64,000 nt of DNA from Pictodentalium vernedei (taxonomy: Eukaryota > Mollusca > Scaphopoda > Dentaliida > Dentaliidae): the NCBI GenBank assembly GCA_031216915.1, contig CM062296.1, positions 62,981,084 to 63,045,083 of the forward strand, read 5' to 3'. The notes beneath the pieces were generated by a model, which saw only the letters and a list, made by a program, of their open reading frames with translations, was not told where the DNA came from and did no database searches. The stretch's first letter is position 1; every line of letters starts with the position of its first letter. Shown piece by piece: positions 49,452 to 58,884 of this stretch. The position numbers were made by a program, and so were the translations under genes.

Positions 49452-49458
<7 letters not shown>
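48105..49458 (+). pseudogene. Zinc ribbon-PLA2-integrase fusion, broken copy
   Basis: It is the same three-part architecture as 57402-58730. The CVECKK ribbon start is followed by a stop near 48210. The phospholipase A2-like part (48250-48588) keeps YAHDLCYA. Integrase fragments include WLADLVDM, WVDKWKEF (Trp in place of the usual Gly) and VIERWNRT, so the three acidic residues are still visible. At least three frameshifts or stops break it (about 48590, 48700, 49088, 49210). Confidence 0.85.

Positions 49459-49506
<48 letters not shown>
49453..49506. repeat. AAAT microsatellite
   Basis: About 13 tandem AAAT/ATAA units lie between the integrase and capsid genes of element 1. Confidence 0.9.
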
Positions 49507-49564
49507 AATAATAATTCAAAAAACAATTTATAATAAAAATAGCAAAGGAATTACCAAAAGAAAC

Positions 49565-50810
49565 ATGACAAATATATTAGATATAACCGAAGGTCTATTG
49601 AGTACCGAAATCATTCAAGAATACGAAGTTCACGAGTACTAACCCATGACTGGAACCAATCTGAACAAAGCCGATGAGATAAGAATCATCCTCGAGACTC
49701 AAGATCTGTTCGTCCACCTCAGCGAAAGTTACATAGTGATACAGGGACGTCTCACCAAGGAAGACGGAAACGATTATGCCAATGACAACGTAGTCACTCT
49801 AGCCAATAATGGCATGATGAATCTGTTCAGTAATATAAAATACATGTTCTTGGGACAAGAGATAGAAACCGTGCTTCTTCCCGGGCAAGCCAGCACGATC
49901 TTCGGACTCTTGATGTATTCAGACAATATTTCGAAATCTAAAGGACTCAATCAATTGTGGGTGAAAGACACCATCGCCGACATGAGTGCAGCTAATGCCA
50001 GTGCCACCATGAGATTCGACTACGTCATCAAGACGTCGAGATCCAGAGGAACGTTTTCATTCAGGATACCTCTGAAACACATATTCGGATTCGCGAAAGA
50101 TTACAATAAGATTCTCTGCAGATTCAAACACAATATGATGTTCATTCGAAAAGGAAACGATGAAGCAATCATGAGACTCTCTGCAACCGATGCGGGTAAG
50201 ATACATCTGAACAAGATATCTTGGTTCGTTCCACATGTGCTGCCTTTGGTCGCAGAGAAAGTACCTCTCTACAAGATCATGGAATTGAAGAGTAAATTAC
50301 CAGTGGGATTTAGAATGAGACAGTGTGACACCGCTAGTATTCCATCATCCACCAATCACTTTGATTGGAGATTGACCATAGAATCTGCTTCAGAAAGACC
50401 ATGATTCATCATAGTGGCATTTCAGACTGATAGGGACGGGTCTCAAGAGGAAAATCCTTCCCTGTTCGATCATTGTCATTTGAGAAACATGCAGGTATTT
50501 TTAAATGCCACGAGATATCCAGCCATCGATTATAACGCCTCTTTCGATAAGAATGATGTCTGCACCGATTTGAGAAAGAAATATCGATTGGACGAATTGA
50601 TGAGTAATCCTAACTTCACTCTCACCGAATACAAATCGATGTATCCTCTGTTCGTATTCGATGTTAGTAAACAGAGCGAGCGACTCAAGAGTAGCGTCTT
50701 AGACATACAGATCAAGATGCAATTCGACAGGACGTGCCAAAGAGAACGGAGGCTTTCACCCTAGTCCTGCCGGATAGAGAGTTAGAATTCAAAAAATGCC
50801 CATCGTTTGA
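49565..50810 (+). pseudogene. Major-capsid-like protein, broken copy
   Basis: It is homologous to 58885-60159. A TAA follows QEYEVHEY near 49640, then a long open frame runs 49646-50404. A TGA at about 50402 breaks the RPRFI.VAFQT region, and a deletion and frameshift remove the segment around residue 330. The last block (LKSSVLDIQIKMQFDR) is in frame up to about 50740, and the end is altered by a 12-base deletion. Reading was lost by several separate events. Confidence 0.82.
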
Positions 50811-50889
50811 TGAAAAAAATAATAACAATTAAACAAAATTCAATACCAAAAAAAAGTAATAAATAAAATAATTAAAAATACAAAAAAAA

Positions 50890-50949
50890 TAAATGTGATT
50901 AGATTTTGAGAGATTAAATATTCAATCTCTCAAAATCAAATTACATTTA
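50890..50949. terminator. Hairpin between convergent capsid and fibre genes
   Basis: Arms of 26 bases, TAAATGTGATTAGATTTTGA and inverse, surround AAATATTC, with AT-rich flanks on both sides. Its position between converging genes suggests a bidirectional end of transcription. A smaller hairpin lies at the same place in element 2. Confidence 0.5.
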
Positions 50950-51008
50950 TTTATTTTGAGTTGTCTCCCCTACATCACAAAAATGATTATATATATTTCT
51001 TTTTTTTT

Positions 51009-51608
51009 TCACTGTTTGTTCAGAGGATCGAGTTCTATCAACAGAGAGATCACGAAAATGGCGGCTTCTGGATTATTGGTTTTCATCTTGAAATTGATCC
51101 TATCCCCCATCTGCACCTTGAGAAGCGTACTGAAAACATTAGTGTTCGAGTGTTGATCCTCTATTTTTTCGACGCTGTACCTCTTATCAGTTTCCACACT
51201 GTTCACCATGAAATTGACGTCCGCTCTATTGCTCTAGTCCATAGAAGACAAACTCATTCAAATAATCTCGCCTCCCAGCGGCATGGGATATCCTATCAGA
51301 CCGTGCAGCGGTCCGTTTCCTAAGGACCATTCGGCTTTTTCCGCTTCTAACGCACTGCTCTCCTCGGCAGAAACGGTGATCAATTGTCTAGCGTATTTTA
51401 TCTTTTCTACGATGGAGATCAGAGTGCAGGCATCCGAATGTGCACGGGATCTGGCAGATTCGTGAGTGCGTGCCCTCCCATGTCCAGTTTGCCTTCCATG
51501 ATATCACCCTTTCTTCAGACCGTATGTTCGTTCCAGTACTGTCTGCTGACCATGCTGGAAGCGAATTCCGGTTTGTCGTCGAGACCGAATAGATTGTAAC
51601 CGTTCATT
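51009..51608 (-). pseudogene. Fibre-like protein, C-terminal remnant
   Basis: Read on the minus strand it begins at MNGYNLFGLDDKPEF (about 51608) and continues through KLDMGGHALTNLPDPV, the EKAEWSLGNG segment and the globular end VNSVETDKRYSVEK...ISLLIELDPLNKQ at 51009, with frameshifts. The whole repeat shaft is missing: homology with element 2 stops at 51608, where tandem repeats begin. Confidence 0.75.
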
Positions 51609-52010
51609 TTTCGGCTATAGTTGGGACCCCACCCTCACAGTTAGGGTTGAAAATATTATTTTCGTAATATACTCGTAGATAACTTTAATGTGGTAGGTCA
51701 CATGACTACCTTCTTGAAATATTTGATTTTTCGATGGTCATACCCTCACCCACAAGGGAAATGGAAAAAATATCATTTTCGTAATCTCCTCGACGAGTCC
51801 TTAAAAATGATACATCACATGCCTGGCTTTATAAAACGGAAGATGTTTTTCGCTATGGTCGTGACACCCACCCCCACATTTAGGGCTGAAAATATTATTT
51901 TCGTAATCTACTCGTCGATACCTTTAATTTGATACGTTACATGCTTAAGCTTCTTAAGAATATGATGTTTTTCGGTTCTAGTCATGACCCCACCCCACCG
52001 AAATTGACAT
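51607..52010. repeat. About 120-bp tandem repeat, 3.3 copies
   Basis: Units begin at TTTTCGGCTATAG (about 51608), TTTTCGATGGTCAT (51728), TTTTCGCTATGGTC (51846) and TTTTCGGTTCTAGTC (51968), each followed by an ACCC(C)ACCC block and, in the first three, TATTATTTTCGTAAT-like sequence. It replaces the region where protease and polymerase would be expected. Confidence 0.8.
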
Positions 52011-52337
52011 GTTGCATTCAATTTTTCTGATACACCCGAAAGTGTCTTTCTGAACAACTTAACAAGTCTTTTAATTTTTTTTGCGATCCCTCCTATCGAT
52101 TTCCTAACCTTTTCCACCATTACATCTCGAGGAGGTGTAAATTCACTAAGTCAAAAATCATTTTGTTTTTACAAAAAGTGTGTAACCTTTTTTACAAATG
52201 AAATTTTCTCAATACGTTTCAGGTTCGCATACCTTTTAAACTATGTCTGTCGAGGAACATGTAAAAACTTGTAAATTCTAAGTCGATTTTGATATTTTAA
52301 AATTTTACAAAAAAAATATGCGGAAATAATTTTGCCT

Positions 52338-53005
52338 CCGATCGATCATTATTCATCTCATAAGTCATCATAATAATAATATATTACATACATTTTTTTT
52401 CAATCGCGATCCTCCTCCCCCAATCCCCCAGATCGTCGTCGTCGAGCTAATCTAATATTTCTCTTGATCTCAAACAGTCGAGTTTTACTTGGCCAATTTA
52501 CGAATTCTCCGCGGTTGAATCGGATTGTTTTTCCCATGGGAATCGACGTTCGATCGCGTATTTTTTGAAAGCCGCGATCGCAAAAAGCACTGTCTTTTTT
52601 TAATTTTTCCCAATGGGAATCTCAGTGCTAATCTGTCTCTGGTCACAATCGTGCAATATCCCATTCCGGGCATGTCGAAAAAAATTCACTCCAATGGGAA
52701 AATCAGTGTTAAATTTATCAAAAAGTGAATTTTTGAAACCGGTGAATTTTTAGACATTTTTGAGAAACTCCGTCGAAAGTGGCTAAGAAAGGTTCGAATT
52801 TTAAATATTTTCCAGGAAAAAACAAGGGTTTTCCAGGAAAAATTGAATTATTTTGGGGAAAAAGCCCAACATTTTCCAAAAAAATCAATTTATTTATCAG
52901 AAAAATTTGGGTTTTTCCAAAAATAACTAAATTTTCTGGACCACAATAATTTCTGGACCACATGATTCGTGGTGGTCCAGGACTCATCATAATACCCTAA
53001 TTCCT
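52338..53005. repeat. Right terminal inverted repeat of element 1
   Basis: This is the inverse of the two left TIRs. Matching blocks are CTCCCCCAATCCCCCAGATC, ATCTCAGTGCTAATCTGTC and CATTCCGGGCATGTCGA. It ends in a hairpin at 52953-52980 (stem CTGGACCAC, 10-base loop), then ATTAGGG-complement and the proposed terminal CT at 53005. Confidence 0.9.
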
Positions 53006-55778
53006 TGTGCCAAATCAATTGCTCTGCTATTTTTGACCAGACCCCTGAGAGGGATAGAAAGATTTTGTACGAGCGTTGATTTATCTTTATTTTCGTTTCC
53101 AGTGGTACTGCCCCCGAGGAAGGGGCAGGCTGTTGGTTCTCAGTATTCATTCTAGTTAAACTGTGTTGACTAACAATACTGTTTCCTTCACTGAAAATGA
53201 AGGTCTCTCTCCTCCTCACATATTATTTTTAGTTGTTTTTTGTTTTGTGTGGTTTGTTGTTTCGTTTTTTATCACGGATTCACTCGAACAGAGTGAAAAA
53301 CAATGTGTGTCTGATGTTTAATCGTCGAATGGACGATTAAACATTGTAAACTGGACTGACGGGCTTAAAACCGTCGTATTCGTGAAGAAGTAGTCTCCAA
53401 CTCAAGTTCCCAACTAGTATTTGGTATTAATAGTTTTTCTGCGTTGTGCCGTCGACTGAAAAGGTTTCCGTTTCGACTCAACATTATCAATACAAATTCA
53501 GCGAATGAAATTCTTCGATGATAAACTTTCTTTTAAAAATGTGTGTCACTTGCTTTACTTTGAAATTCGTTAAAAGTGACGTAGATTATGTCATGAAGTC
53601 CAGCCTACGTCCTCCTTGCAATATCGGATGTCACGCGGTTTCGAAAAAAAAAAATATTCGTCTGCTCCACACAAAAATTCGAACCCTGCGGCGATGGAAA
53701 TTGTAGCATATTTACCTTCTTTTTATACTATTAAATTCTCTGAGTCTCTGTCGTCGTTTCTGCTCAAATGACAGCGGATCTTCCGATGAGCATCCAGAAA
53801 GAACTTCCAGGTTTAATGGCGACTTTAGAAACTTCTCACTTTGGGCGCTGGTTCTGCCGCAGCTGTTTGACGTATTCCGGAGTACACTCTACTCGAGTGC
53901 ACTTTCTGACTTTACTACAATACGTTCACGGCAACATTTCGATGTCACGCAACAACTTACAAATAGAAACATATACTCGTTCGTGTAAGCAATTCACTGT
54001 GTGAAACGTCATATAGACAGCAGCGCGGAAGAAAACATTCGTTTCTCGTCTACCTGCAGAGCTTCGAAAAACCGGCTGTGAAGCCATAAAATTACATTAT
54101 TGACGTCAGTAAATTTTAGAGTATGTTCATTTTACCCCAAAATGTTGCGCACAACGCAAATTATTACTTTAATTTCACAATTAAATGGGGGAGCGGATAT
54201 AGCCCCCAAAATTTGAAAAGCTTAGATATGTTTGCCACACCGTAAACAACAGTTACTGAATGTCAAGAACAAACCTGTTTTCGCCCGCTTCGACGATTTC
54301 ACTTCCAAGCAATAGACCAATTTAACAAAGCATCATCTTTCATCCGGGTCTTCATTTGCACCCACAAACCGGCTTTTTTATCAACATTGCTGAGCTGCTG
54401 ATATGCGTTTACTCTCATCCCCAAAGAGAACAAAGGTTGGGGGGTTAGAAATTTGTGTAGTTTGCGATGTTATTTTCCATACTTATCATTTTCATGTTGC
54501 CCATCTTTACATTGCGCCATCTTACATCCGGGACTCGATATGCCCGCCGAAATCAGCCATTCAGATTTGTTACTTAAAATGACACCCACGTCTGCTGTAC
54601 AGTAGTCAGTACTGAACTCTGAATTGATATAGTTTGTTTCCACTTTATAAATATTTTTTGTCATTGCTGTCATTCTTTTGAAACAAAATTCGATTGTGTG
54701 ACTGTCTGCCATTCTTCGAACGAAACATTTTAGCTTTAAAGAAGCCGAAGGTACATTATAGTTTAGAGTTGTGTCGAACGTCGGAACGAACGTGAAGGGT
54801 TGTAACATGAAAATGGTAAGTAAGGAATATTATAACAATACGCAAGGCGTAAGAATAACCCCAAAGTATCTAACATATGGAAATATTTCATTCCGCAACC
54901 ATTACTCCAAAAACATTTTGTGCAATCGAATTTCTGCAATTGTTTAATTTCAGCCAAACATACACGTATCACAGTATTAAATATTTTCCCATAGGCGACC
55001 ATTATAACGTTCAGGCGAAAAAAATATAGTCGAATCATTTTAAATTGGGCATTCAAATATCTTTTGACAAGTATAGCCCTTCAGGCAACCTTTTTCTGAT
55101 CCTTAAACAGGGGGTCATGCAACAAATAAGAGAGAAAAACTATCAGAAAGGGAAGTGCTGGTCACATGTACATATTTCTCAGGGAATTCCCAACCAAAAC
55201 ACACCAATAGTCAAACGAAATTTTAGGTTATAAAAGTCCTCAAATCACCCTCTTTATTCACCTGGAACATTCAACAGTAATGCCAGATGTCAGTAGAATG
55301 CTTCAAATGTTTATTGAAACAATATATTTTTAGTGATTACATAATTTCCGAGTGCAACTTTTCGAGGCCGGCAAATCTAATTAAAATATGTACAACAGTA
55401 ACAACCAAACCCAACCCTACCAAAGATACATTAGTAATAATTGGGGAATCACGACCACTTGTACATGTACGTGTACAAAATACGTACACGATGCGTTTAC
55501 CAACGTGGGATTCAGTGTTAAATCGCACGCTTGTTCACAAAAATGTTCAGTGGTCTTGAATCCCCATGTTTTTTTTGTGACTCCTAGATCGCACTTTTAA
55601 CGTTCAAATACTCGTGGTGAACGTTGAATGTCACGCGTTTTTAAAAAAAGGTGAAATTGTACATTTTCACTTTTTTTTTACTTTAAAAATTTTTGTCAAC
55701 GCTCCCATCGCAGATCAGACCATCGATCCATCGTTGGTGAACGCGAGCAAAAATTCTGGGCTAGCATCAAAAAACGGT
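53006..55778. other. Host or unassigned DNA between the two elements
   Basis: No gene was recognised in 2.8 kb. Open frames at 54470-54808 and 54763-55056 (minus) and 55287-55559 (plus) lack recognisable domains. No left-hand Polinton genes (virion, ATPase, penton) and no match to the element 1 TIR were seen here. Confidence 0.5.
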
Positions 55779-55813
55779 TTGGGGATTCTGGACCAGTGGT
55801 CCAGAATCCCCAA
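55779..55813. repeat. Perfect 17-bp-arm palindrome
   Basis: TTGGGGATTCTGGACCA is followed by G and the exact inverse. The word TTCTGGACCA also occurs, inverted and direct, in the terminal hairpin zone of element 1 at 52935-52980. Confidence 0.9.
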
Positions 55814-55834
55814 TTGTTTTGAGGCGGTGAGTTT

Positions 55835-56110
55835 TTCCCATTTATGACGTAAGTAGGGGAATACCCATAGTGGGATTTTCCAAACTCATCTAATTAACCA
55901 ATCAGATTGCTTGATTCTCCACTAATTAACCAATCAGATTGCTCGATTCTCATAAACTTAATCATACAGAGTTATCTCCCCTCGTCGTGGGGTAAGGGTA
56001 ATACCCGGATTTTTTTTCCCAAAAAAAATTAACAGACAACTATTGAACGCTTCCATTTCTGACGTGAGCGGGGGGAATACCCGAGGAAATAAAGAAAAGT
56101 GATCGATATA
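55835..56110 (+). promoter_or_regulatory. Promoter-like or terminal region left of element 2
   Basis: A block TCC(C)ATTT.TGACGT.AG...GGGGAATACCC occurs twice (55835-55870 and 56051-56087), each with a TGACGT (CRE/ATF-type) core. Between them a 29-base unit containing ACCAATCAGATTGC is tandemly repeated (55891-55919 and 55923-55951), giving two CCAAT boxes. A TATATATA run follows at about 56107, 75 bases before the first gene. Promoter function is inferred from motif arrangement only. Confidence 0.4.
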
Positions 56111-56184
56111 TATAGGAGAGAAAAAAAATATATAAATAATAGTTATTTAGAAAAATAAATATATCAAATCGAAAAACGTAAATC

Positions 56185-56568
56185 ATGTGCGCTTCCCAGA
56201 CTATTAGAGCGAGGTTTCTTTTAAACATGCTGATGAGAGCATACGCAATCTGTGTGAACGAAGAACTACGTCCCATCTTGTTAGAACGATGCATCGGATG
56301 TCGGGATCATCTAGACTTCGATCACGAGAATCATTCGTGTCTGACGATGGAAAGGGAAGATATGGTCGTCAAGTATTTCGAACCGGCGTTCGAACGCGTT
56401 AGATTCGACGATGTGATCACGCTTGGGAAGAGATTAGTCTTCTGTAAGAATCAAGACAAGCCTACAGTTTCGGAAGAACTGAAATTGGCACGTAGAAGTC
56501 TGACTTTAGAAGACAAGGGATGCGTCATGAAATTATTATATTTAAGTTTTCTCGTTGATATAAAATAA
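56185..56568 (+). CDS. Small Cys/His zinc-binding-like protein (127 aa)
   Basis: The protein starts MCASQTIRARFLLNMLMRAY. Around residues 36-52 it has C-x2-C followed by HLDFDHENHSC, a Cys/His set that could hold zinc. The middle carries an acidic stretch and the block SEELKLARRSL. A decayed homologue with the same features lies at 46866-47200, so the gene belongs to the element rather than to the host. The start ATG is followed at once by the conserved first helix. It lies 75 bases before the membrane protein gene in the same direction. The role is unknown; a regulatory or virion-assembly factor is possible. Confidence 0.72.
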   Translation: MCASQTIRARFLLNMLMRAYAICVNEELRPILLERCIGCRDHLDFDHENHSCLTMEREDMVVKYFEPAFERVRFDDVITLGKRLVFCKNQDKPTVSEELKLARRSLTLEDKGCVMKLLYLSFLVDIK

Positions 56569-56643
56569 GGGAGAATAGAAAATAAAAATAAATACACACA
56601 TAAAATTTTTTATCTAATATTAGAAAGAAAAAAAAATACAAAA

Positions 56644-57276
56644 ATGAGAACCAGAAATAAATTGTATCCGACGTTAGTGGACGACGAGGATGAGAAGCCG
56701 ATCGACGTTTTGCCGACGGTACCGTCGCTAGAAGAAAGAGAAAGAGGAGAGAGGTATCGCATCGATCAAATCAGTAGAATCCAAGAGTATCTAACTCGAG
56801 AGAGAGATTCTCGTCATTCCCTCAAAAAGAAGTATTTGCGCTTCGTGAAATTTGTCAACGCGATCGACACGACACTCATCACGATTTCCATGGGTTTACA
56901 CGCGGCCGGCATCGGATTGTTGCCGACCGCGGTCGGCATTCCGATCGTGTTGACCGTAGAAGGAGTGGCTCTCGCCGCCGGATTGTTTAGCATGCTCGGA
57001 AACTTTTTGAGTAGGAAATTATATCTGAAGGCAAGGAAACACAAGATTCGCGTCTTGGCCGACTCCAAGATCGACACGATATCCGAAATGATCTCTATGG
57101 CATTGAAAGATGGTAGGATATCGGACGGAGAATACTTCGCGATATTGAGCGAGAAAACGAAATACAATGCCATGAAAGAAGCCGTGAGAATCAAGACTCG
57201 TCAGATCATCAAGGAAGAGATAAAGGATTCTCTCGTGGAAAAGGGGAGGAAAGAGGCCAGGGTGGAATTCAGTTAG
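56644..57276 (+). CDS. Two-helix membrane protein (210 aa)
   Basis: An acidic, proline-containing N-terminus is followed by a charged coiled-coil-like region (RIDQISRIQEYLTRERDSR). Two hydrophobic segments lie at about residues 76-98 (ISMGLHAAGIGLLPTAVGIP) and 100-115, then basic RKLYLKARKHK and an amphipathic C-terminal half with KIDTISEMISMALKDGRISDGEY. I recognise this layout from a recurrent protein of metazoan Polinton-like elements. Its role is not established; a membrane-inserted virion or entry protein is a fair guess. The frame ends at a TAG after VEFS, whereas the homologue at 47989 ends further on, so the last residues may be lost. Confidence 0.78.
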   Translation: MRTRNKLYPTLVDDEDEKPIDVLPTVPSLEERERGERYRIDQISRIQEYLTRERDSRHSLKKKYLRFVKFVNAIDTTLITISMGLHAAGIGLLPTAVGIPIVLTVEGVALAAGLFSMLGNFLSRKLYLKARKHKIRVLADSKIDTISEMISMALKDGRISDGEYFAILSEKTKYNAMKEAVRIKTRQIIKEEIKDSLVEKGRKEARVEFS

Positions 57277-57401
57277 ATGATAGAACTCAAGAGCAGCGAT
57301 TGAAAAAAAAAAATATATATATATAATAAGAACAGAATTAATTAATTATTAAATTTATATATAAAATAAAAAACGAAATTAATTTAAATAACTCTTAAAA
57401 A

Positions 57402-58730
57402 ATGTATTGCGTAAAGTGTAAGAGAGTTACCGAGATGAGTACTTCTAGAGAAGTGCGAACTAAAAACAACAGACAGATGCTTCGCGGAATTTGCGACGTG
57501 TATGGTTCTATCAAGACTAGATTCGTCAAAAAAAAGAACGCGAGCAAAGGTAAAGGCATCGTGAATAAAATGATCAATAATCTACCTTTCGAAATGCATC
57601 TGCCCGGTCACTGTTTCACGGGACCCGGAACGAAATTGAACAAGAGACTCAACGCCGATCTGACTCCCAAATCTTGGAGCAAACCTGTGAATAGAGTGGA
57701 CGAGGCCGCGTATGATCACGATCTGTGCTACGCTGGACATTCCGACACCAAGACTCGCAACGACGTCTGCGATAAAAACATGTTGGGGAAATTGAGAGGC
57801 AGATCGAATCCGACCAGGAGAGAGAAGATGGAACGTTCGCTGGTCGGCAATCTGATCGGTGCGAAACGTCGATTCGGATGGGGCGTTAAAAAAAAAAGCG
57901 CATCTGAAAAGAAGAAGAAACGATTATTGACGAGCGAATTGGCTGAGGAGTTACACAAACCCATAGTGCGTAAATTTCGAAAGAGAATGGTGTTCGTGAA
58001 GGGTCTGGATGATATTTGGTCTGCCGACTTGGTCGACATGAGATCGTTTTCGAGGTGGAACGAGGGCGTCAAATATCCATTGACGGTCATCGACGTGTTT
58101 TCCAAATACGGTTGGATCAGAGCTTTGAAGAATAAATCGGGACCTTGCGTCGCCGAGGCTCTGAAGAGCGTGTCCGACTCGTCTTCTCGAAAACCGAGTA
58201 AATTGTGGGTGGATAAGGGAAAGGAATTCTACAACAAGGACGTTCATCGATTGGTAGACCTCTACTCGATCGAAAACGAAGAGAAAGCCAGCGTGGTGGA
58301 ACGTTGGAATCGAACGATGAAGGAAAAGATGCACAGATACTTCACGGCGAATTCGACCAAGAAATACATATACGCTCTGAACGGTCTGGTCAAAGATTAC
58401 AACAACACGCGACACAGATCGATCAAGATGACTCCCGCAGAAGCTAGCGATCCTCGAAACGAATCGCGAATCTACGCGAATCTATATCCTGAGAGATCGA
58501 AGATCAGGAAGAAGTCTAGAACGTCGAAATTTGTGGTCGGTGATCGAGTGAGAATCTACGCTTATAAGAAGCACTTCGAAAAGGGTTATACTCCTCGATG
58601 GACCTCAGAAATCTTCGTGATAATCAAAATATTTCACACCGATCCGGTGACTTATGAAATCGAAGCTTTGGATGGAGAAGAGATCATCGGAAAGTTTTAC
58701 GAACAACAATTACAGAAGACAAAGTTTTGA
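57402..58730 (+). CDS. Zinc ribbon-phospholipase A2-retroviral-type integrase fusion (442 aa)
   Basis: Three parts are visible in one open frame. Residues 1-41: a zinc-ribbon-like start, CVKC then GICDVYG, where the fourth Cys is replaced by Tyr (Y34). Residues 61-152: a phospholipase A2-like domain of the parvovirus VP1 type, with the calcium-loop motif GPGTKL (74-79) and the catalytic dyad H106-D107 in AAYDHDLCY. Residues 200-370: a retroviral-type integrase core with D209 (WSADL), D271 (WVDKG) and E300 (VVERWNRT), then VGDRVRIYAYKK...GYTPRWTSE, an SH3-like end. The integrase is of the type annotated in C. elegans as transposon-derived F54H12.3. It would insert the element DNA; PLA2 in parvoviruses breaches endosomal membrane. 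All key residues are present, so it may be functional. Whether the parts are separated by proteolysis is unknown. Confidence 0.93.
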   Translation: MYCVKCKRVTEMSTSREVRTKNNRQMLRGICDVYGSIKTRFVKKKNASKGKGIVNKMINNLPFEMHLPGHCFTGPGTKLNKRLNADLTPKSWSKPVNRVDEAAYDHDLCYAGHSDTKTRNDVCDKNMLGKLRGRSNPTRREKMERSLVGNLIGAKRRFGWGVKKKSASEKKKKRLLTSELAEELHKPIVRKFRKRMVFVKGLDDIWSADLVDMRSFSRWNEGVKYPLTVIDVFSKYGWIRALKNKSGPCVAEALKSVSDSSSRKPSKLWVDKGKEFYNKDVHRLVDLYSIENEEKASVVERWNRTMKEKMHRYFTANSTKKYIYALNGLVKDYNNTRHRSIKMTPAEASDPRNESRIYANLYPERSKIRKKSRTSKFVVGDRVRIYAYKKHFEKGYTPRWTSEIFVIIKIFHTDPVTYEIEALDGEEIIGKFYEQQLQKTKF

Positions 58731-58884
58731 TAAAGAAAACAAATTTTTTTTTATTTACTCTCTTTAACATTTTCTTGTTTACACATATATATAAGAGAGA
58801 AAAAAATAAAAAAAATAATTAAAAACTATTTTTAGATAAAGAAAGCAAGTTAATTAAAAAACAAAAAACTAAAAATCCTTTAAA

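Larger units (their letters stand above)
40792..53005 (+). mobile_element. Polinton/Maverick-like element 1, full length but defective
   Basis: A 12.2-kb element has TIRs of about 0.7 kb. Its proposed ends are AGTAGG... on the left and ...ATTCCT on the right, matching the AG...CT ends usual for Polintons. The flanks TGTGCA (40786-40791) and TGTGCC (53006-53011) match at 5 of 6 positions, as expected for an old 6-bp target duplication. Genes run left to right up to the capsid gene, then a fibre remnant on the other strand. Polymerase and protease are absent, and every larger gene has stops or frameshifts. Confidence 0.88.

Noticed and set aside
52485..52990. Minus-strand frames 52485-52673 and 52718-52990
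   Set aside because: They lie inside the right TIR and have no counterpart reading in the left TIR.
54470..55056. Two minus-strand frames of 112 and 97 codons between the elements
   Set aside because: No recognisable domain or splice context was seen; the length is compatible with chance in this composition. Not excluded as host exons.
53006..56100. Left arm of element 2 (virion, ATPase and penton genes, or TIR)
   Set aside because: I looked for the conserved blocks and TIR words of element 1 on both strands and found none.
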